From: Verrucomicrobiota bacterium
GTDB taxonomy: Bacteria > Verrucomicrobiota > Kiritimatiellia > CAIQIC01 > JAGNIJ01
Direction of reading: 5' to 3'
Assembly: GCA_022710725.1 (NCBI GenBank)
Contig: JAKLGK010000006.1
Location: forward strand, 62,001 to 126,000
Length of the DNA: 64,000 bases
In this document: piece after piece, positions 24,520 through 33,379 of the stretch
Numbering within the stretch: position 1 is the first letter of the stretch
How the letters are laid out: each line of letters starts with the position of its first letter
Translations under genes and position numbers: made by a program
Notes under the pieces: model-generated
What the model was told of the DNA's origin: nothing
Seen by the model: the letters and a program-made list of their open reading frames with translations, nothing else
The model's database searches: none

Positions 24520-27500
24520 TTAGGATTTCCAATACGACTCGATGATACTCGTCGTCCGTCAGGCGCAGGCCGTCTTTCATCGCTTTCATGGCGTCGGCCA
24601 TTCGCGGCTCGCCGGAGTGGTTTGCCGTCTTCAGCAGGGCATGCGACAGGAATAACCGCGGAGTCATTTCCGCGATCTGCACTTTCATCCGCCCGTCAAC
24701 CACTCGGGGAGGGGCCGGCAGGAGTTCCGCGCAGGCCCAGGTTGTCAGGCGCGTCGCCTTTTCCGGTGCAAAGCCCTCGTCGGCCCACACGAGCACAAGG
24801 AACTCGGCGATACTGGAGACCCAAGTCAGGTATGTGCGCATGGCCATCGAATCGCCCAATTCGGTCTTTTCCGGCCCACCGAACAACCCCGAGTCGCGCA
24901 TGCAGTCGTGGACGTACCCCGCCACTTCTCGCAATGCTTGTCCTGGCGGCTTTCCCCGGTGCATGTCGGCCAGTATCTTTAGAATTGCCGGGGGCAGCAC
25001 AAGGAAGCGGTAGCGCCAAGCCAGAAGCTGTTTTAGCGCATCCGCAGTCTTGCCGGCGTCCAGTTTGCCTTCGGCCATGAGGCGAAGAACCAGGGCATCC
25101 GACCCAAACGCTGCGCAGAGGATGTCCGCTGATTCGTTCAGCGTGAAAGCCTGACAGGCTCGATCGTCAACCAGCAGAGGCGTCTTCGTCTCCTGTGCGA
25201 TGAAACTGGCCAGAAACGGGAGGTAATCTCTTTCCTTGCTATCTTTGTCCCGCATTGCCTTGGGTACGGTATGCGGTACAAACTTGAACCGGGGATCGTC
25301 CCGGAGCCGCTTCCACAGGTCCATGTGCCACTGGCGCGTTTCTTCCTGGCAGGCAATGGCATTCAGGCGCTGAATCACTTCGCGATGGGCGGCCGCCGTG
25401 ATCCGGAGCCCGTAAAAACTAGCGACAGCGTCGAGCAGCCCGGCGTTTGTGATCGTCTCCAATGTGGTCAGGTCCACCAGCACGTCCTGGAACCGACTCA
25501 AAGCCGGATGTGAGTCGTCCACTGCGGTCGGCTTCGCGCTCACGCGGGAGATGCGGTCTAGATTGGCATCGGTGACGATTCCTGCGGCATACAAAGGCTG
25601 GATCACGTCCGTAAGGCGATACCGGTGTTCCGTCGTCTCCCCGTACTCGTCCACGACCAGCATACCTGCCGCAGGATTCTCGTGCTCGGCCAATACGGTA
25701 ACGCGCCCGGCGTTTATCTGCTTCGTAATCTGTTCGGCGTTCTGTTGCTGCGTCCGTTGGTTAAGAACCATCCGCCGGCTGTCCTCCAGAACTGTCGGGA
25801 GGTAGCCCGCGGGCACAAGCATTTCTCCGAAATGGTTTATAACAGTATCCAGCAGGTCAAGGCGGTGCAGAGTGATCAGAGCTGAAATATCCGTTATGAT
25901 TCGCGTACCGGCCGGGGGACACTCCAGCGGCAGAAGTTCGCGACGCCCGCGCTCGGACTCGCGGGCATGGAAGCCATTGGTTGCGTAGATGCAATATCGC
26001 GCCCGGTTCGTCGGTTCGTCGCCGATCCAGTCCATTTTCTGGGTCCGTATCCGCCAGCCCCAGTAAATGGCGTTGTTCGCTACCTGATCTGCCCACACCC
26101 ACGGCATTCGCCCTTTAAGCATTTCGGCGTGCAGGTATTCGTTGCGGTCCTTTGCCTGCTTGAAGGACTGCTTGAAATTTTCCAACGCTTCATCCTTGGG
26201 AACGGCACGGAACGCCTCCGGCTTGACGGCGCCGGCCTGCTGCATTTCGTTCAGGGCGACCAGCGCCTCGTGGGCGGCATCTTCGCGACCAGCTGCATAG
26301 GCCGTACCCATGTACGCCAGCAAGAAGGTGGATTCCCCCCAGAACCTGGAACGGAATGGGTCCATCGCCTTCAGCGCTGCGTCGGGGTGTCCCATGCTAT
26401 GATGCAATTGTGCGCGCCCCATGACCGTGGGGAGCGGCGGATTTTCAAGACGGCATAGTTCATCGTATAACGCAAGGCTCTCCTCGGGCCGGAACAGCTG
26501 GGCCAGGCAGACGGCTAGGTTTAATGTATGCGTCGGGTTGTTGGGTTCTAGCGCCCGCAGCGCTTGGAATTGGCCCGCCGCTTTCTCTAGATCATGCAGA
26601 ACAAAGGTGTAGATGTGAGCCAGGTTGCCGCGGACCATGAGGTTATTCGGCTGACGCTCTACCAGCTTCTCATAGCACCAAGCGGCCGTGTCATAGCGCT
26701 TAGCTTGAAATGCAAAATCCCCCGTCTTGTGCAGCAATCCGGGATCGAGCGTCTTCTCTGCCGCCGGTAAGAGGAAATCAACGGCATCAGCAAACTGTCG
26801 TTTCTGGAGACATACATTCGCGCGCATCTGTAGCCAGCTGAGATCATCCGTCGCCTTTTGCCCGTCCAACAAGGCCACGGCGGTATCTGCATCGCCTCGG
26901 CGCAGGGCCACGGATGCCTCAAAGATTGTGCGGAGTCGCGGATTGTGGGTAACGAGCGGTTTGGCAATCGTCTCGCATTCGGCGGCTTCCGGGCCTTCAA
27001 GACTTTGCCATAGCGTTTGCAGCAGCTTGAAGAGTTCTTCCTTCTTTGCGTCCGTATCCGCCAGCGGGACAAGATCCTTTACCTGTGCAAACGCTACTTT
27101 GTGGCGACCGAAGGAAGCGGATTCGATGATCGCCGCCAGAATGTTCGCATCGAGATCGCGAGGATGATCGCGCCGCAAACGGTCGGGCAGGTCGGCCGGC
27201 GCTTCGATGTAGCCGGTCATCCCCCCGCGAGCCACATCCAAGGGAACCGGAGTCCACTGGGCCATTAGTTTAAGCGCTTCTGCAGCGGCCTCCCGGTTCT
27301 GGAGAAGATAGTTTGCCTGCCAGGCGATCCGCAACGCGGACATGTCCAGGCCGGACGAGGGTTTTCTGGCGGCCTGAATCGGTTGAAGGATGGGGCCAAG
27401 GGCCTCTACTGCAACCACGAGTTTCTCGCGTTCGGGCGCATTTAGGGTCTGTGACAGGATGTTCACGTCCTTCGGATGCGCTTGAACGACCTGTCCCAGA

Positions 27501-28123
27501 ATGCCCTCGGCCAACCGCACACAGCATTGGAGATAACGGCTCCGATCCGACAAGCCGGCCGCCCAGCGGACAAGCTCTTGAGCTTTTTCTACCTTGTCAT
27601 TGAGGGCGTAGGCCATGACCGCCACATCGCACCACCACTCATGTGGCGCCGAGCCTTCAACGGTTGCCATTGCATCGCTGTACTTCTGCTGATTCAGAAG
27701 TAACGCAGTGCGTGTTCGTATCGCGAAGGGGTCGGCCCGCCCCTGTAAGAGAAGTAAACCAGCTTCGGCTCCTTCTTCGACAGCAGCAATTGCGGCCCTG
27801 AGAGCGATGTCTTTATCGATGGTATCCGCACCTTGTTCCAACATTCGCTCGGCCTTGCCGATCAACTCGTTGGCCTTCTTTATGTGTGGAGTACTGTCTT
27901 GTGGTGCTGTCTCTGCCTGCGTAACGTGTGCTTGCGCCAGCAGAAGAAGAACATCGGCTGCGACCTTCTGCAACGACGACTCATTGACTTGAAGAACCGC
28001 TTCAATCTCTGTTGCGAGCGTAACCGCCGCGCTGTAGTTCCCGGCCGTGAGTTCGTGTCTTACCCGTGTTAAAAGAATCGGAACATCCATGAGAGTCACG
28101 CCGGATGTGGGTTTGGCGTTCAT
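24488..28123 (-). CDS. 1211-residue helical-repeat protein with PIN-like nuclease region
   Basis: A very large protein of the candidate defence operon. The start at 28123 overlaps the stop of the upstream nuclease gene as ATGA. Residues about 1-650 are TPR-like helical pairs: ATEIEAVLQVNESSLQKVAA, HKTGDFAFQAKRYDTAAWCY, NLMVRGNLAHIYTFVLHDLE. Around 740-790 an acidic segment (RIITDISALITLHRLDLLDT, then MLVPAGYLPTVLED) has the look of the first strand and helix of a PIN domain. Around 875-1010 a second one follows (DVLVDLTTLETITNAGLLDA, a REVI segment and PLLVDDRACQAF...) including the Asp-Asp pair usual near a PIN C-terminus. This suggests one or two ribonuclease-like PIN folds, catalysis unproven. 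TPR regions would sense a partner or a phage protein. Confidence 0.6.
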   Translation of the reverse strand: MNAKPTSGVTLMDVPILLTRVRHELTAGNYSAAVTLATEIEAVLQVNESSLQKVAADVLLLLAQAHVTQAETAPQDSTPHIKKANELIGKAERMLEQGADTIDKDIALRAAIAAVEEGAEAGLLLLQGRADPFAIRTRTALLLNQQKYSDAMATVEGSAPHEWWCDVAVMAYALNDKVEKAQELVRWAAGLSDRSRYLQCCVRLAEGILGQVVQAHPKDVNILSQTLNAPEREKLVVAVEALGPILQPIQAARKPSSGLDMSALRIAWQANYLLQNREAAAEALKLMAQWTPVPLDVARGGMTGYIEAPADLPDRLRRDHPRDLDANILAAIIESASFGRHKVAFAQVKDLVPLADTDAKKEELFKLLQTLWQSLEGPEAAECETIAKPLVTHNPRLRTIFEASVALRRGDADTAVALLDGQKATDDLSWLQMRANVCLQKRQFADAVDFLLPAAEKTLDPGLLHKTGDFAFQAKRYDTAAWCYEKLVERQPNNLMVRGNLAHIYTFVLHDLEKAAGQFQALRALEPNNPTHTLNLAVCLAQLFRPEESLALYDELCRLENPPLPTVMGRAQLHHSMGHPDAALKAMDPFRSRFWGESTFLLAYMGTAYAAGREDAAHEALVALNEMQQAGAVKPEAFRAVPKDEALENFKQSFKQAKDRNEYLHAEMLKGRMPWVWADQVANNAIYWGWRIRTQKMDWIGDEPTNRARYCIYATNGFHARESERGRRELLPLECPPAGTRIITDISALITLHRLDLLDTVINHFGEMLVPAGYLPTVLEDSRRMVLNQRTQQQNAEQITKQINAGRVTVLAEHENPAAGMLVVDEYGETTEHRYRLTDVIQPLYAAGIVTDANLDRISRVSAKPTAVDDSHPALSRFQDVLVDLTTLETITNAGLLDAVASFYGLRITAAAHREVIQRLNAIACQEETRQWHMDLWKRLRDDPRFKFVPHTVPKAMRDKDSKERDYLPFLASFIAQETKTPLLVDDRACQAFTLNESADILCAAFGSDALVLRLMAEGKLDAGKTADALKQLLAWRYRFLVLPPAILKILADMHRGKPPGQALREVAGYVHDCMRDSGLFGGPEKTELGDSMAMRTYLTWVSSIAEFLVLVWADEGFAPEKATRLTTWACAELLPAPPRVVDGRMKVQIAEMTPRLFLSHALLKTANHSGEPRMADAMKAMKDGLRLTDDEYHRVVLEILNDTAGTAPQP

Positions 28124-28965
28124 TGCGCTCCGCCATCCGCTTTATCCCGTGAGTTTCGTCGTGCCTTGGCTTGGTCAATAGCCGAAGTAAGTGTTGCGTC
28201 AAACGATGTGGCGCCATTCTTGTCGGCCTGCGCGAGGCAGATTTCTTGTATCTGGGCCAGAAGCGATAGGGCCTTCAAAGCATCCCTCGCCCGAATAGGG
28301 TTGCCAGGATTCGGCTGCTCCATCGTGACACTGACCGTAATCGTTGAGTCCTGTGATGTCTGTAACAAGTCCTGGCTGTGGCATGGTGAATCGTCAGCCG
28401 CATAGTACGGTACATCAGCAGCTATTGAATCACGGTCAGGCGACTCGGTCAGGCGTTGCTCAATTTTCCAGAGGACTCCTTTCACTCCTTCTCCGAATAC
28501 AAGGGGATAAAACCGACTGGCAATGGGCGGTTCGTACTCAAGTAGGAGTTCCACAATGTCGTGCCAACCAAGCACAGTCAGAGAGAACCAGTGCCTCTTG
28601 GCATGCCGCGCTGTTACTTTACGAGCCAATTCCTGCAAGCTGGCGTCACGCGGAGCCGTCGTTGCAATCATGAACTCAGACAACGGAGGCTTGAACTTCC
28701 TTGCCTTCTTGACTTCGCGACCAATCTCTTTTGGCGTGAGCGCCTGGTGCGTGAAGACCTCCTTCCCTTTGCACTGTACTCCAGCCCACGTCGAAGCCTT
28801 GCCGGGACGTCCAAAAACATCGACACCGTGTTGCGGTTGACTGCCACGCCCGTTCTTCTGGGTGTTTTCATCGCGCCAGATGGTCTTCCACAGCCCCCAG
28901 CAGAGGTCCTCGAATGAGGGCCAGTCAGTAGGCGGATCAAGTTGTAGCTTCGGAAAAGAGCTCAT
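28120..28965 (-). CDS. PD-(D/E)XK (Mrr-like) restriction-endonuclease-fold protein
   Basis: The first clear gene of the candidate operon. The ATG at 28965 overlaps the stop of a short upstream frame as ATGA; a GTG at 28995 is an alternative. With the ATG the protein has 281 residues. Residues about 15-130 fit a type IV/Mrr catalytic domain: a Glu in PSFEDLCW (19), Asp49 in HGVDVFG and the Q-x-K motif at 64-66 in AGVQCKGKEVF, the D-(Q/E)-x-K layout of these nucleases. A later segment (SEFMIATTAPRDASLQEL, then FSLTVLGWHDIVELL) is also found in defence-associated Mrr-type nucleases. The remainder is helical. It would cleave DNA, probably under control of the two large downstream proteins. Confidence 0.65.
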   Translation of the reverse strand: MSSFPKLQLDPPTDWPSFEDLCWGLWKTIWRDENTQKNGRGSQPQHGVDVFGRPGKASTWAGVQCKGKEVFTHQALTPKEIGREVKKARKFKPPLSEFMIATTAPRDASLQELARKVTARHAKRHWFSLTVLGWHDIVELLLEYEPPIASRFYPLVFGEGVKGVLWKIEQRLTESPDRDSIAADVPYYAADDSPCHSQDLLQTSQDSTITVSVTMEQPNPGNPIRARDALKALSLLAQIQEICLAQADKNGATSFDATLTSAIDQAKARRNSRDKADGGAQ

Positions 28966-29129
28966 GGGATTGAAGTCACATGAAAAAACCGGCACTTGTA
29001 GGGTCTGCCAGTCGTCCTGCCTCGAAGGTAATAAATGTGTGCCGTTATCGCCTCAAGGGCGGCAGCATTGGCCTGAAGTGGAGGCAACTTGTCTTTAAAG
29101 CATGACGAGTCTCTCGCTTCAGTACTCAT
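28962..29129 (-). CDS. possible small protein (55 residues) coupled to the nuclease gene
   Basis: A frame ending with the TGA of an ATGA overlap with the nuclease start. Taken from the ATG at 29129 it encodes a 55-residue peptide beginning MSTEARDSSCFKDKLPPLQ and ending YKCRFFHVTSIP; the open frame itself extends further upstream into the hsdR 3' end. There is no ribosome site and no recognised family. The overlap is the main argument that it is translated; it may simply be the untranslated leader between hsdR and the nuclease. Confidence 0.3.
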   Translation of the reverse strand: MSTEARDSSCFKDKLPPLQANAAALEAITAHIYYLRGRTTGRPYKCRFFHVTSIP

Positions 29130-29232
29130 GTTGCCAGCGAAAACGCGCTGTTTAAAAAAGTGACTGGAGTAGGTGCGGCCTGGCGGGAGGACTCGCGCTG
29201 CGCCGTGCCGCTTCAGCAGCTCGCGTGAACGA

Positions 29233-32196
29233 TCAATAGTACTCACGGATATACCCATATGCCCGGTCGAAAAGTTCCTGGTCCTGGTGAAGCCGGTACT
29301 TGAACAGCGTTTTCCGTAGCGCCATTTTCACTTCACGCTCGCCGGCGTGGGTGTTCTGCCAGCCGTCGAAACGGATGTACCGCACGATTTCGTCGATGTC
29401 GTTCACGACGCGCTCGACGATGATCGGCGTATCCGGGTTCTTCACCTCCTCGAAAAGCTCGGTCAAGGCGGCCTTGCCCTGAATTTCGCGCTCAACCGGT
29501 GGCTTCGCCCGCTCGGCCGTCACCACTTCGCGCGCCAGATTGAGCAATTCCTTCAGGAACTCCACGCTGGTCAGGAGCCCCTGCTCATGCCGCTCCTTTA
29601 ACTCCTCCAAACGCTGCCCAAGGGCCTTGAACCGCGGATCATGCAGTCTCTTCCGCAGCCACCGCGATACCTTGATTTCGATTTCCTTGGCCTTGTTGTT
29701 CGGATCTGGCGTGCCCAGGACGGCTTCCAGGAGGTCAGCGTCAAGGACGAGGGTCTCCAAGTCATCCCGGATTGCGTCAATGTGAACATGCTGGTGGATC
29801 AACTCTATCGTCTTCGCACCCAGCGCGTGCCAGAGCAACCGGCCGCTGCCGGAAGAGGGCTTCACCGAGTCGTAGACCTGCGAGAGCCATCGGTAGTCGT
29901 CCTCGTACGGGTTTAAACCCGGGTCCGGGGAGATCGCTTCCCACAATCGGCTAAGGTAGCTGAAGTCGGCCGCGAACCTATCCCGCGTATTATTGTTCGG
30001 CAGGCAGTTCTGTGCCGCGATCAACCCCTCGTACCCCGTGACCGTTCGATCTACGCCGGCGAAATAGGACAAACACTTCTGAACGGCCGGCGGTAACTGG
30101 GCCTTGAGTTCGTTGATGTTCTTGACGACCCGTGTAATGCCTTCCTCGTCGAACTGGATCGCCTGCGCCACGTCATCGAACACACCGAGGTAGTCCACGA
30201 TCAGCCCATGCGTCTTCGCTTCGCCGTAGGGGCGGTTCGTGCGGCAGATCGCCTGGAGGAGGGTGTGGTCGCGCAACGGCTTGTCCAGGTACATGGCTTG
30301 CAGAATGGGCGCGTCGAACCCGGTCAGGAGCTTCGACGTGACGATCAGCACCTTGAGCGGGTCGGCCGGATCCCGGAACCGGTCCAACAGCTTCTCTTCC
30401 GCATCCCGGTCCCGGTCATACGCCGCATATTCCGTTTCCCCGCTGTTCACCGTCATCACGATGTCGGACGCTTCCGGAGGCAGGTGCTGATCCAGCGCCT
30501 TCTTGTAGAGCACGCAACTCTCCCGGTCAAAAGTCACAACTTGTGCTCCGAACCCGTTCGGCGCGACCTTCTCCTGAAAGTGCCGGGCAATGTCCGCGCA
30601 AATCCTCTCGATCCGCTCCGGCGACTTGACCAGCACAGCCATCCGCGCCGCTTGCTGAGCCAGTCGGTCCCGGTCCAAGTCGCTCAATCCGCCAGTCAAC
30701 TCCCGGTACGCTTCGTCAATCGCTTCCCGGTCAATGTGCAGCTCCAGCAGCCGTGGCTCGAAGTGCAGCGGCTTGGTCGCCCCGTCCCGGATGGACTCCT
30801 CGAACCCGTACCGGCTCATGTACCCGGCTTTGTCCTCATCCGCCCCAAAGGCGTAGAACGTGTTCCGATCCGCCCGGTTGATCGGCGTGCCCGTCAGGCC
30901 GAAGAGAAAGGCATTCGGCAACGATTGTCGCATCTTCCGGCCCAGGTCGCCTTCCTGTGTACGGTGCGCCTCGTCCACCATCGCAATGATGTTGCTGCGC
31001 GGATTCAGGACCCCGTCCGCCTCGCCGAACTTGAATATCGTCGTAATGATGATTTTCCTCACGTCCTGCGAGAGCAGCCGTTGCAGTTCCTCCCGGCTCT
31101 CGGCCTTGATCAGATTGGGCGTGTCCGCTGCGTAGAACGTGCTGGAAATCTGCGTGTCCAGGTCAATTCGGTCCACCACGATGATGACCGTGGGATTCTT
31201 GAGCGCCGGATGCAGCCGCAGTTTCCGCGCTGCAAAAAGCATCAGGAGCGACTTGCCCGACCCCTGGAAGTGCCAGATCAGCCCTTTCTTCGGCTGGCCG
31301 GCCACCACGCGCTCGACTATCTTGTTCACGCCGTCGTACTGCTGATATCGGGCCACGATCTTGATCCGCCGCTTCTTCTTGTCCGTCGCATAGCAGGTGA
31401 AGTTCGCCAGGAGATCGAGCAGCACATGCGGCCGGAGCAGGGAGTCAACCGCCTTGGAGACCGCCTGCAGGGCTGGCGCCGGCATCTCGGCTTCCACGCG
31501 CCAAGGACCCCAGAGTTCTACTGGCAGCCCGATGGACCCGTACCGCAGTTCCTTACCCTCCGTCGCCACGGAGAGCAGGTTCGGCACGAACAGCTCCGGA
31601 ACGTTCCGCTCGTAGTCCTCGTGGATGTCAATTGCGGCGTCCAGCCAGCTTTGGCTGGCCCGCACCGGCGTCTTGGTCTCGATGACCACCAGCGGAATGC
31701 CGTTCGCCAGCAACACCAGATCCGGCCTCTTCTCGGTTGCGCCTGCCCGATACGTGAACTGCGTCGTGACGACGAACTCGTTACGCCCCACCTCGTCGAA
31801 GTCGAGAAGCCGGATCGTGACATGCTCGCCGCTCTTGCCGAACGGCATGGACCTCTCGCCTGTCAGCCACGCGGCAAACTCCTCGTTCGCCTTCACAAGC
31901 CCGTCGCTCCGCACGCCCATGATGATGGCCCGGAGCTTGTACAGCACATCGTCTGCCCGGTCACGCTGCGCCGCGATCTCCGGGTTCAGCCGGATCAACG
32001 CCTCGCGCACCCAGGATTCGACCAGCACATCTTGCGGCTGCCGCGGCACGTTCAAGGGCGCCGCGTACTTCCACCCCAGGCCCTCGTCCCAGACCGGGCC
32101 GGGCAAGCTGACCATGCCAGGTCGCGGGATTCGCGCGCTGCGTGCCAACCGGTCGCGGATGAAGGCTTCCACGGTGTTGGATTCGTTGAATGGCAT
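29233..32196 (-). CDS. hsdR: type I restriction enzyme R subunit (DNA translocase/endonuclease)
   Basis: A 987-residue restriction subunit. The N-terminal nuclease shows the PD-(D/E)XK site in RPDLVLLANGIPLVVIETK, near residues 160-175. Around residue 315 the loop HFQGSGKSLLML is the helicase Walker A and around 405 MVDEAHRTQ the DEAH-type motif II. FLFGLTGTPINRADRN is motif III and later LIVTSKLLTGFDAPILQAMY motif V and following QAICRTNRPY motif VI. It begins 4 bp after the HsdS stop. With the HsdM and HsdS subunits it translocates and cleaves DNA lacking the cognate methylation. Normal length for HsdR (about 1000). Confidence 0.93.
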   Translation of the reverse strand: MPFNESNTVEAFIRDRLARSARIPRPGMVSLPGPVWDEGLGWKYAAPLNVPRQPQDVLVESWVREALIRLNPEIAAQRDRADDVLYKLRAIIMGVRSDGLVKANEEFAAWLTGERSMPFGKSGEHVTIRLLDFDEVGRNEFVVTTQFTYRAGATEKRPDLVLLANGIPLVVIETKTPVRASQSWLDAAIDIHEDYERNVPELFVPNLLSVATEGKELRYGSIGLPVELWGPWRVEAEMPAPALQAVSKAVDSLLRPHVLLDLLANFTCYATDKKKRRIKIVARYQQYDGVNKIVERVVAGQPKKGLIWHFQGSGKSLLMLFAARKLRLHPALKNPTVIIVVDRIDLDTQISSTFYAADTPNLIKAESREELQRLLSQDVRKIIITTIFKFGEADGVLNPRSNIIAMVDEAHRTQEGDLGRKMRQSLPNAFLFGLTGTPINRADRNTFYAFGADEDKAGYMSRYGFEESIRDGATKPLHFEPRLLELHIDREAIDEAYRELTGGLSDLDRDRLAQQAARMAVLVKSPERIERICADIARHFQEKVAPNGFGAQVVTFDRESCVLYKKALDQHLPPEASDIVMTVNSGETEYAAYDRDRDAEEKLLDRFRDPADPLKVLIVTSKLLTGFDAPILQAMYLDKPLRDHTLLQAICRTNRPYGEAKTHGLIVDYLGVFDDVAQAIQFDEEGITRVVKNINELKAQLPPAVQKCLSYFAGVDRTVTGYEGLIAAQNCLPNNNTRDRFAADFSYLSRLWEAISPDPGLNPYEDDYRWLSQVYDSVKPSSGSGRLLWHALGAKTIELIHQHVHIDAIRDDLETLVLDADLLEAVLGTPDPNNKAKEIEIKVSRWLRKRLHDPRFKALGQRLEELKERHEQGLLTSVEFLKELLNLAREVVTAERAKPPVEREIQGKAALTELFEEVKNPDTPIIVERVVNDIDEIVRYIRFDGWQNTHAGEREVKMALRKTLFKYRLHQDQELFDRAYGYIREYY

Positions 32197-32200
32197 GGCA

Positions 32201-33379
32201 TCACGCTCCGTTCATGGTCTCCGCCGATATCCTCTTCTCCAATCCGCGCGCAGCGACCAAGCGACTCTTGACCTCCTCAGATGCGGAGTCTACGGCGTTG
32301 ACTTGATCGACAAGGTGCCGCTGATCCTCGACATTCGATGGAAAGGTGATTCGGAGTTTCCGAAGCGAACTCATTGTTAGGCTCGGGGTCGCTGTGGTCG
32401 TCGTACGACTTGCAATCTGGCGTTGAAGATCGCTCCCTCGAAGAAGACGCTCCAAGAGGCGTGGCATAATCGCGCCATGACTCGTAATGCGAGCTATGTT
32501 CGGTGCCAGATGATACTTCTCGCTTTCCTCGATGAGGAGCACTTCACCGACATACTCCCCAATGTACGTGATCAGCACATCACCGGCTTTTACTTTCGAC
32601 CGGGGAAGCAAGCCTGAGGTTCTCCTGTCAATGGTCTGGACATCCTCCAGAACCAGCCTGCCCCCTTTGATGTTGAGGGGCCGAATTGCGATGACCTCCC
32701 CGTCTGGTCTGTACTTCACGAACTTCGTGTACTCAAAGCCTGCCAACTTCGTGATTTCGGCCAGTTCCCCCAAGTCCTTCGTAACGAGGGGCAGACGTTG
32801 CAGTTCCCTGTTGTTAGGAACATCAACCAGAGCAGAAACCAAACTAGCCAGATGATGCACCACCGCCCGCCATCGTTCGGTCAAGCGTGCAGCCGCCTGA
32901 ATGACCTCCGCAATCCGCCGCTGCTCCTCCAACGGCGGCAGGGCGAACTCGAAATCGGCAAGGCTTTCCCAGTTGGTCCGCGGGGAGAGCGAACCCGCCG
33001 ACGTGCCAACAGCGTGCTCGAAGAATCGGTCCGTCTGGCAGATGAACGGCAGCAACTCCGGCAACAGCCGGTTGCCTTTCGCCTCCAAGACATAGATGTC
33101 GCCGGAACACACGCCGTCGAAATCGGCCAGAGCGACCTTGCGCTGATAGGCGCGCCGCTTGCCGAACAGGACCTGTCCGGCCCGGAAGACGTTCGTGAAG
33201 GTCGTGCCGTCCGCCACGTTGCCCCAACGCCGAATCTTCAGGTCGCCCGGCTCCAGGTGTTCAAGCCCAACGTAGCGGTCGAAACCGCCTTCACCCGGAT
33301 CGCCGGCCCGTTCCCGGCACAGTTGGACCACATCCCCGAACGCTACTCGCGTCCACCCCTTCTTGACCTTCTCAGGCAT
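32201..33379 (-). CDS. hsdS: type I restriction specificity subunit
   Basis: A 392-residue DNA-recognition subunit that determines the bipartite target of the type I enzyme. The ATG at 33379 overlaps the end of hsdM by 8 bp (ATGCCTGA), which fixes the start; an upstream in-frame Met would lie inside hsdM. Two target-recognition domains are visible: one about 10-150 (RVAFGDVVQLCRERAGDPGE, then RYVGLEHLEPGDL and TNVFRAGQVLFGKRRAYQRK) ending in an FALPPLEEQRRIAEVIQAA conserved helix, and a second about 185-340 (DLGELAEITKLAGFEYTKFV, VKAGDVLITYIGEYVGEV) ending in TFPSNVEDQRHLVDQ. Both domains look intact, so specificity is bipartite but unpredictable by eye. Confidence 0.9.
   Translation of the reverse strand: MPEKVKKGWTRVAFGDVVQLCRERAGDPGEGGFDRYVGLEHLEPGDLKIRRWGNVADGTTFTNVFRAGQVLFGKRRAYQRKVALADFDGVCSGDIYVLEAKGNRLLPELLPFICQTDRFFEHAVGTSAGSLSPRTNWESLADFEFALPPLEEQRRIAEVIQAAARLTERWRAVVHHLASLVSALVDVPNNRELQRLPLVTKDLGELAEITKLAGFEYTKFVKYRPDGEVIAIRPLNIKGGRLVLEDVQTIDRRTSGLLPRSKVKAGDVLITYIGEYVGEVLLIEESEKYHLAPNIARITSHGAIMPRLLERLLRGSDLQRQIASRTTTTATPSLTMSSLRKLRITFPSNVEDQRHLVDQVNAVDSASEEVKSRLVAARGLEKRISAETMNGA

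Noticed and set aside
30208..32271. A 687-codon plus-strand frame opposite hsdR
   Set aside because: Antisense shadow; hsdR shows all helicase and nuclease motifs.
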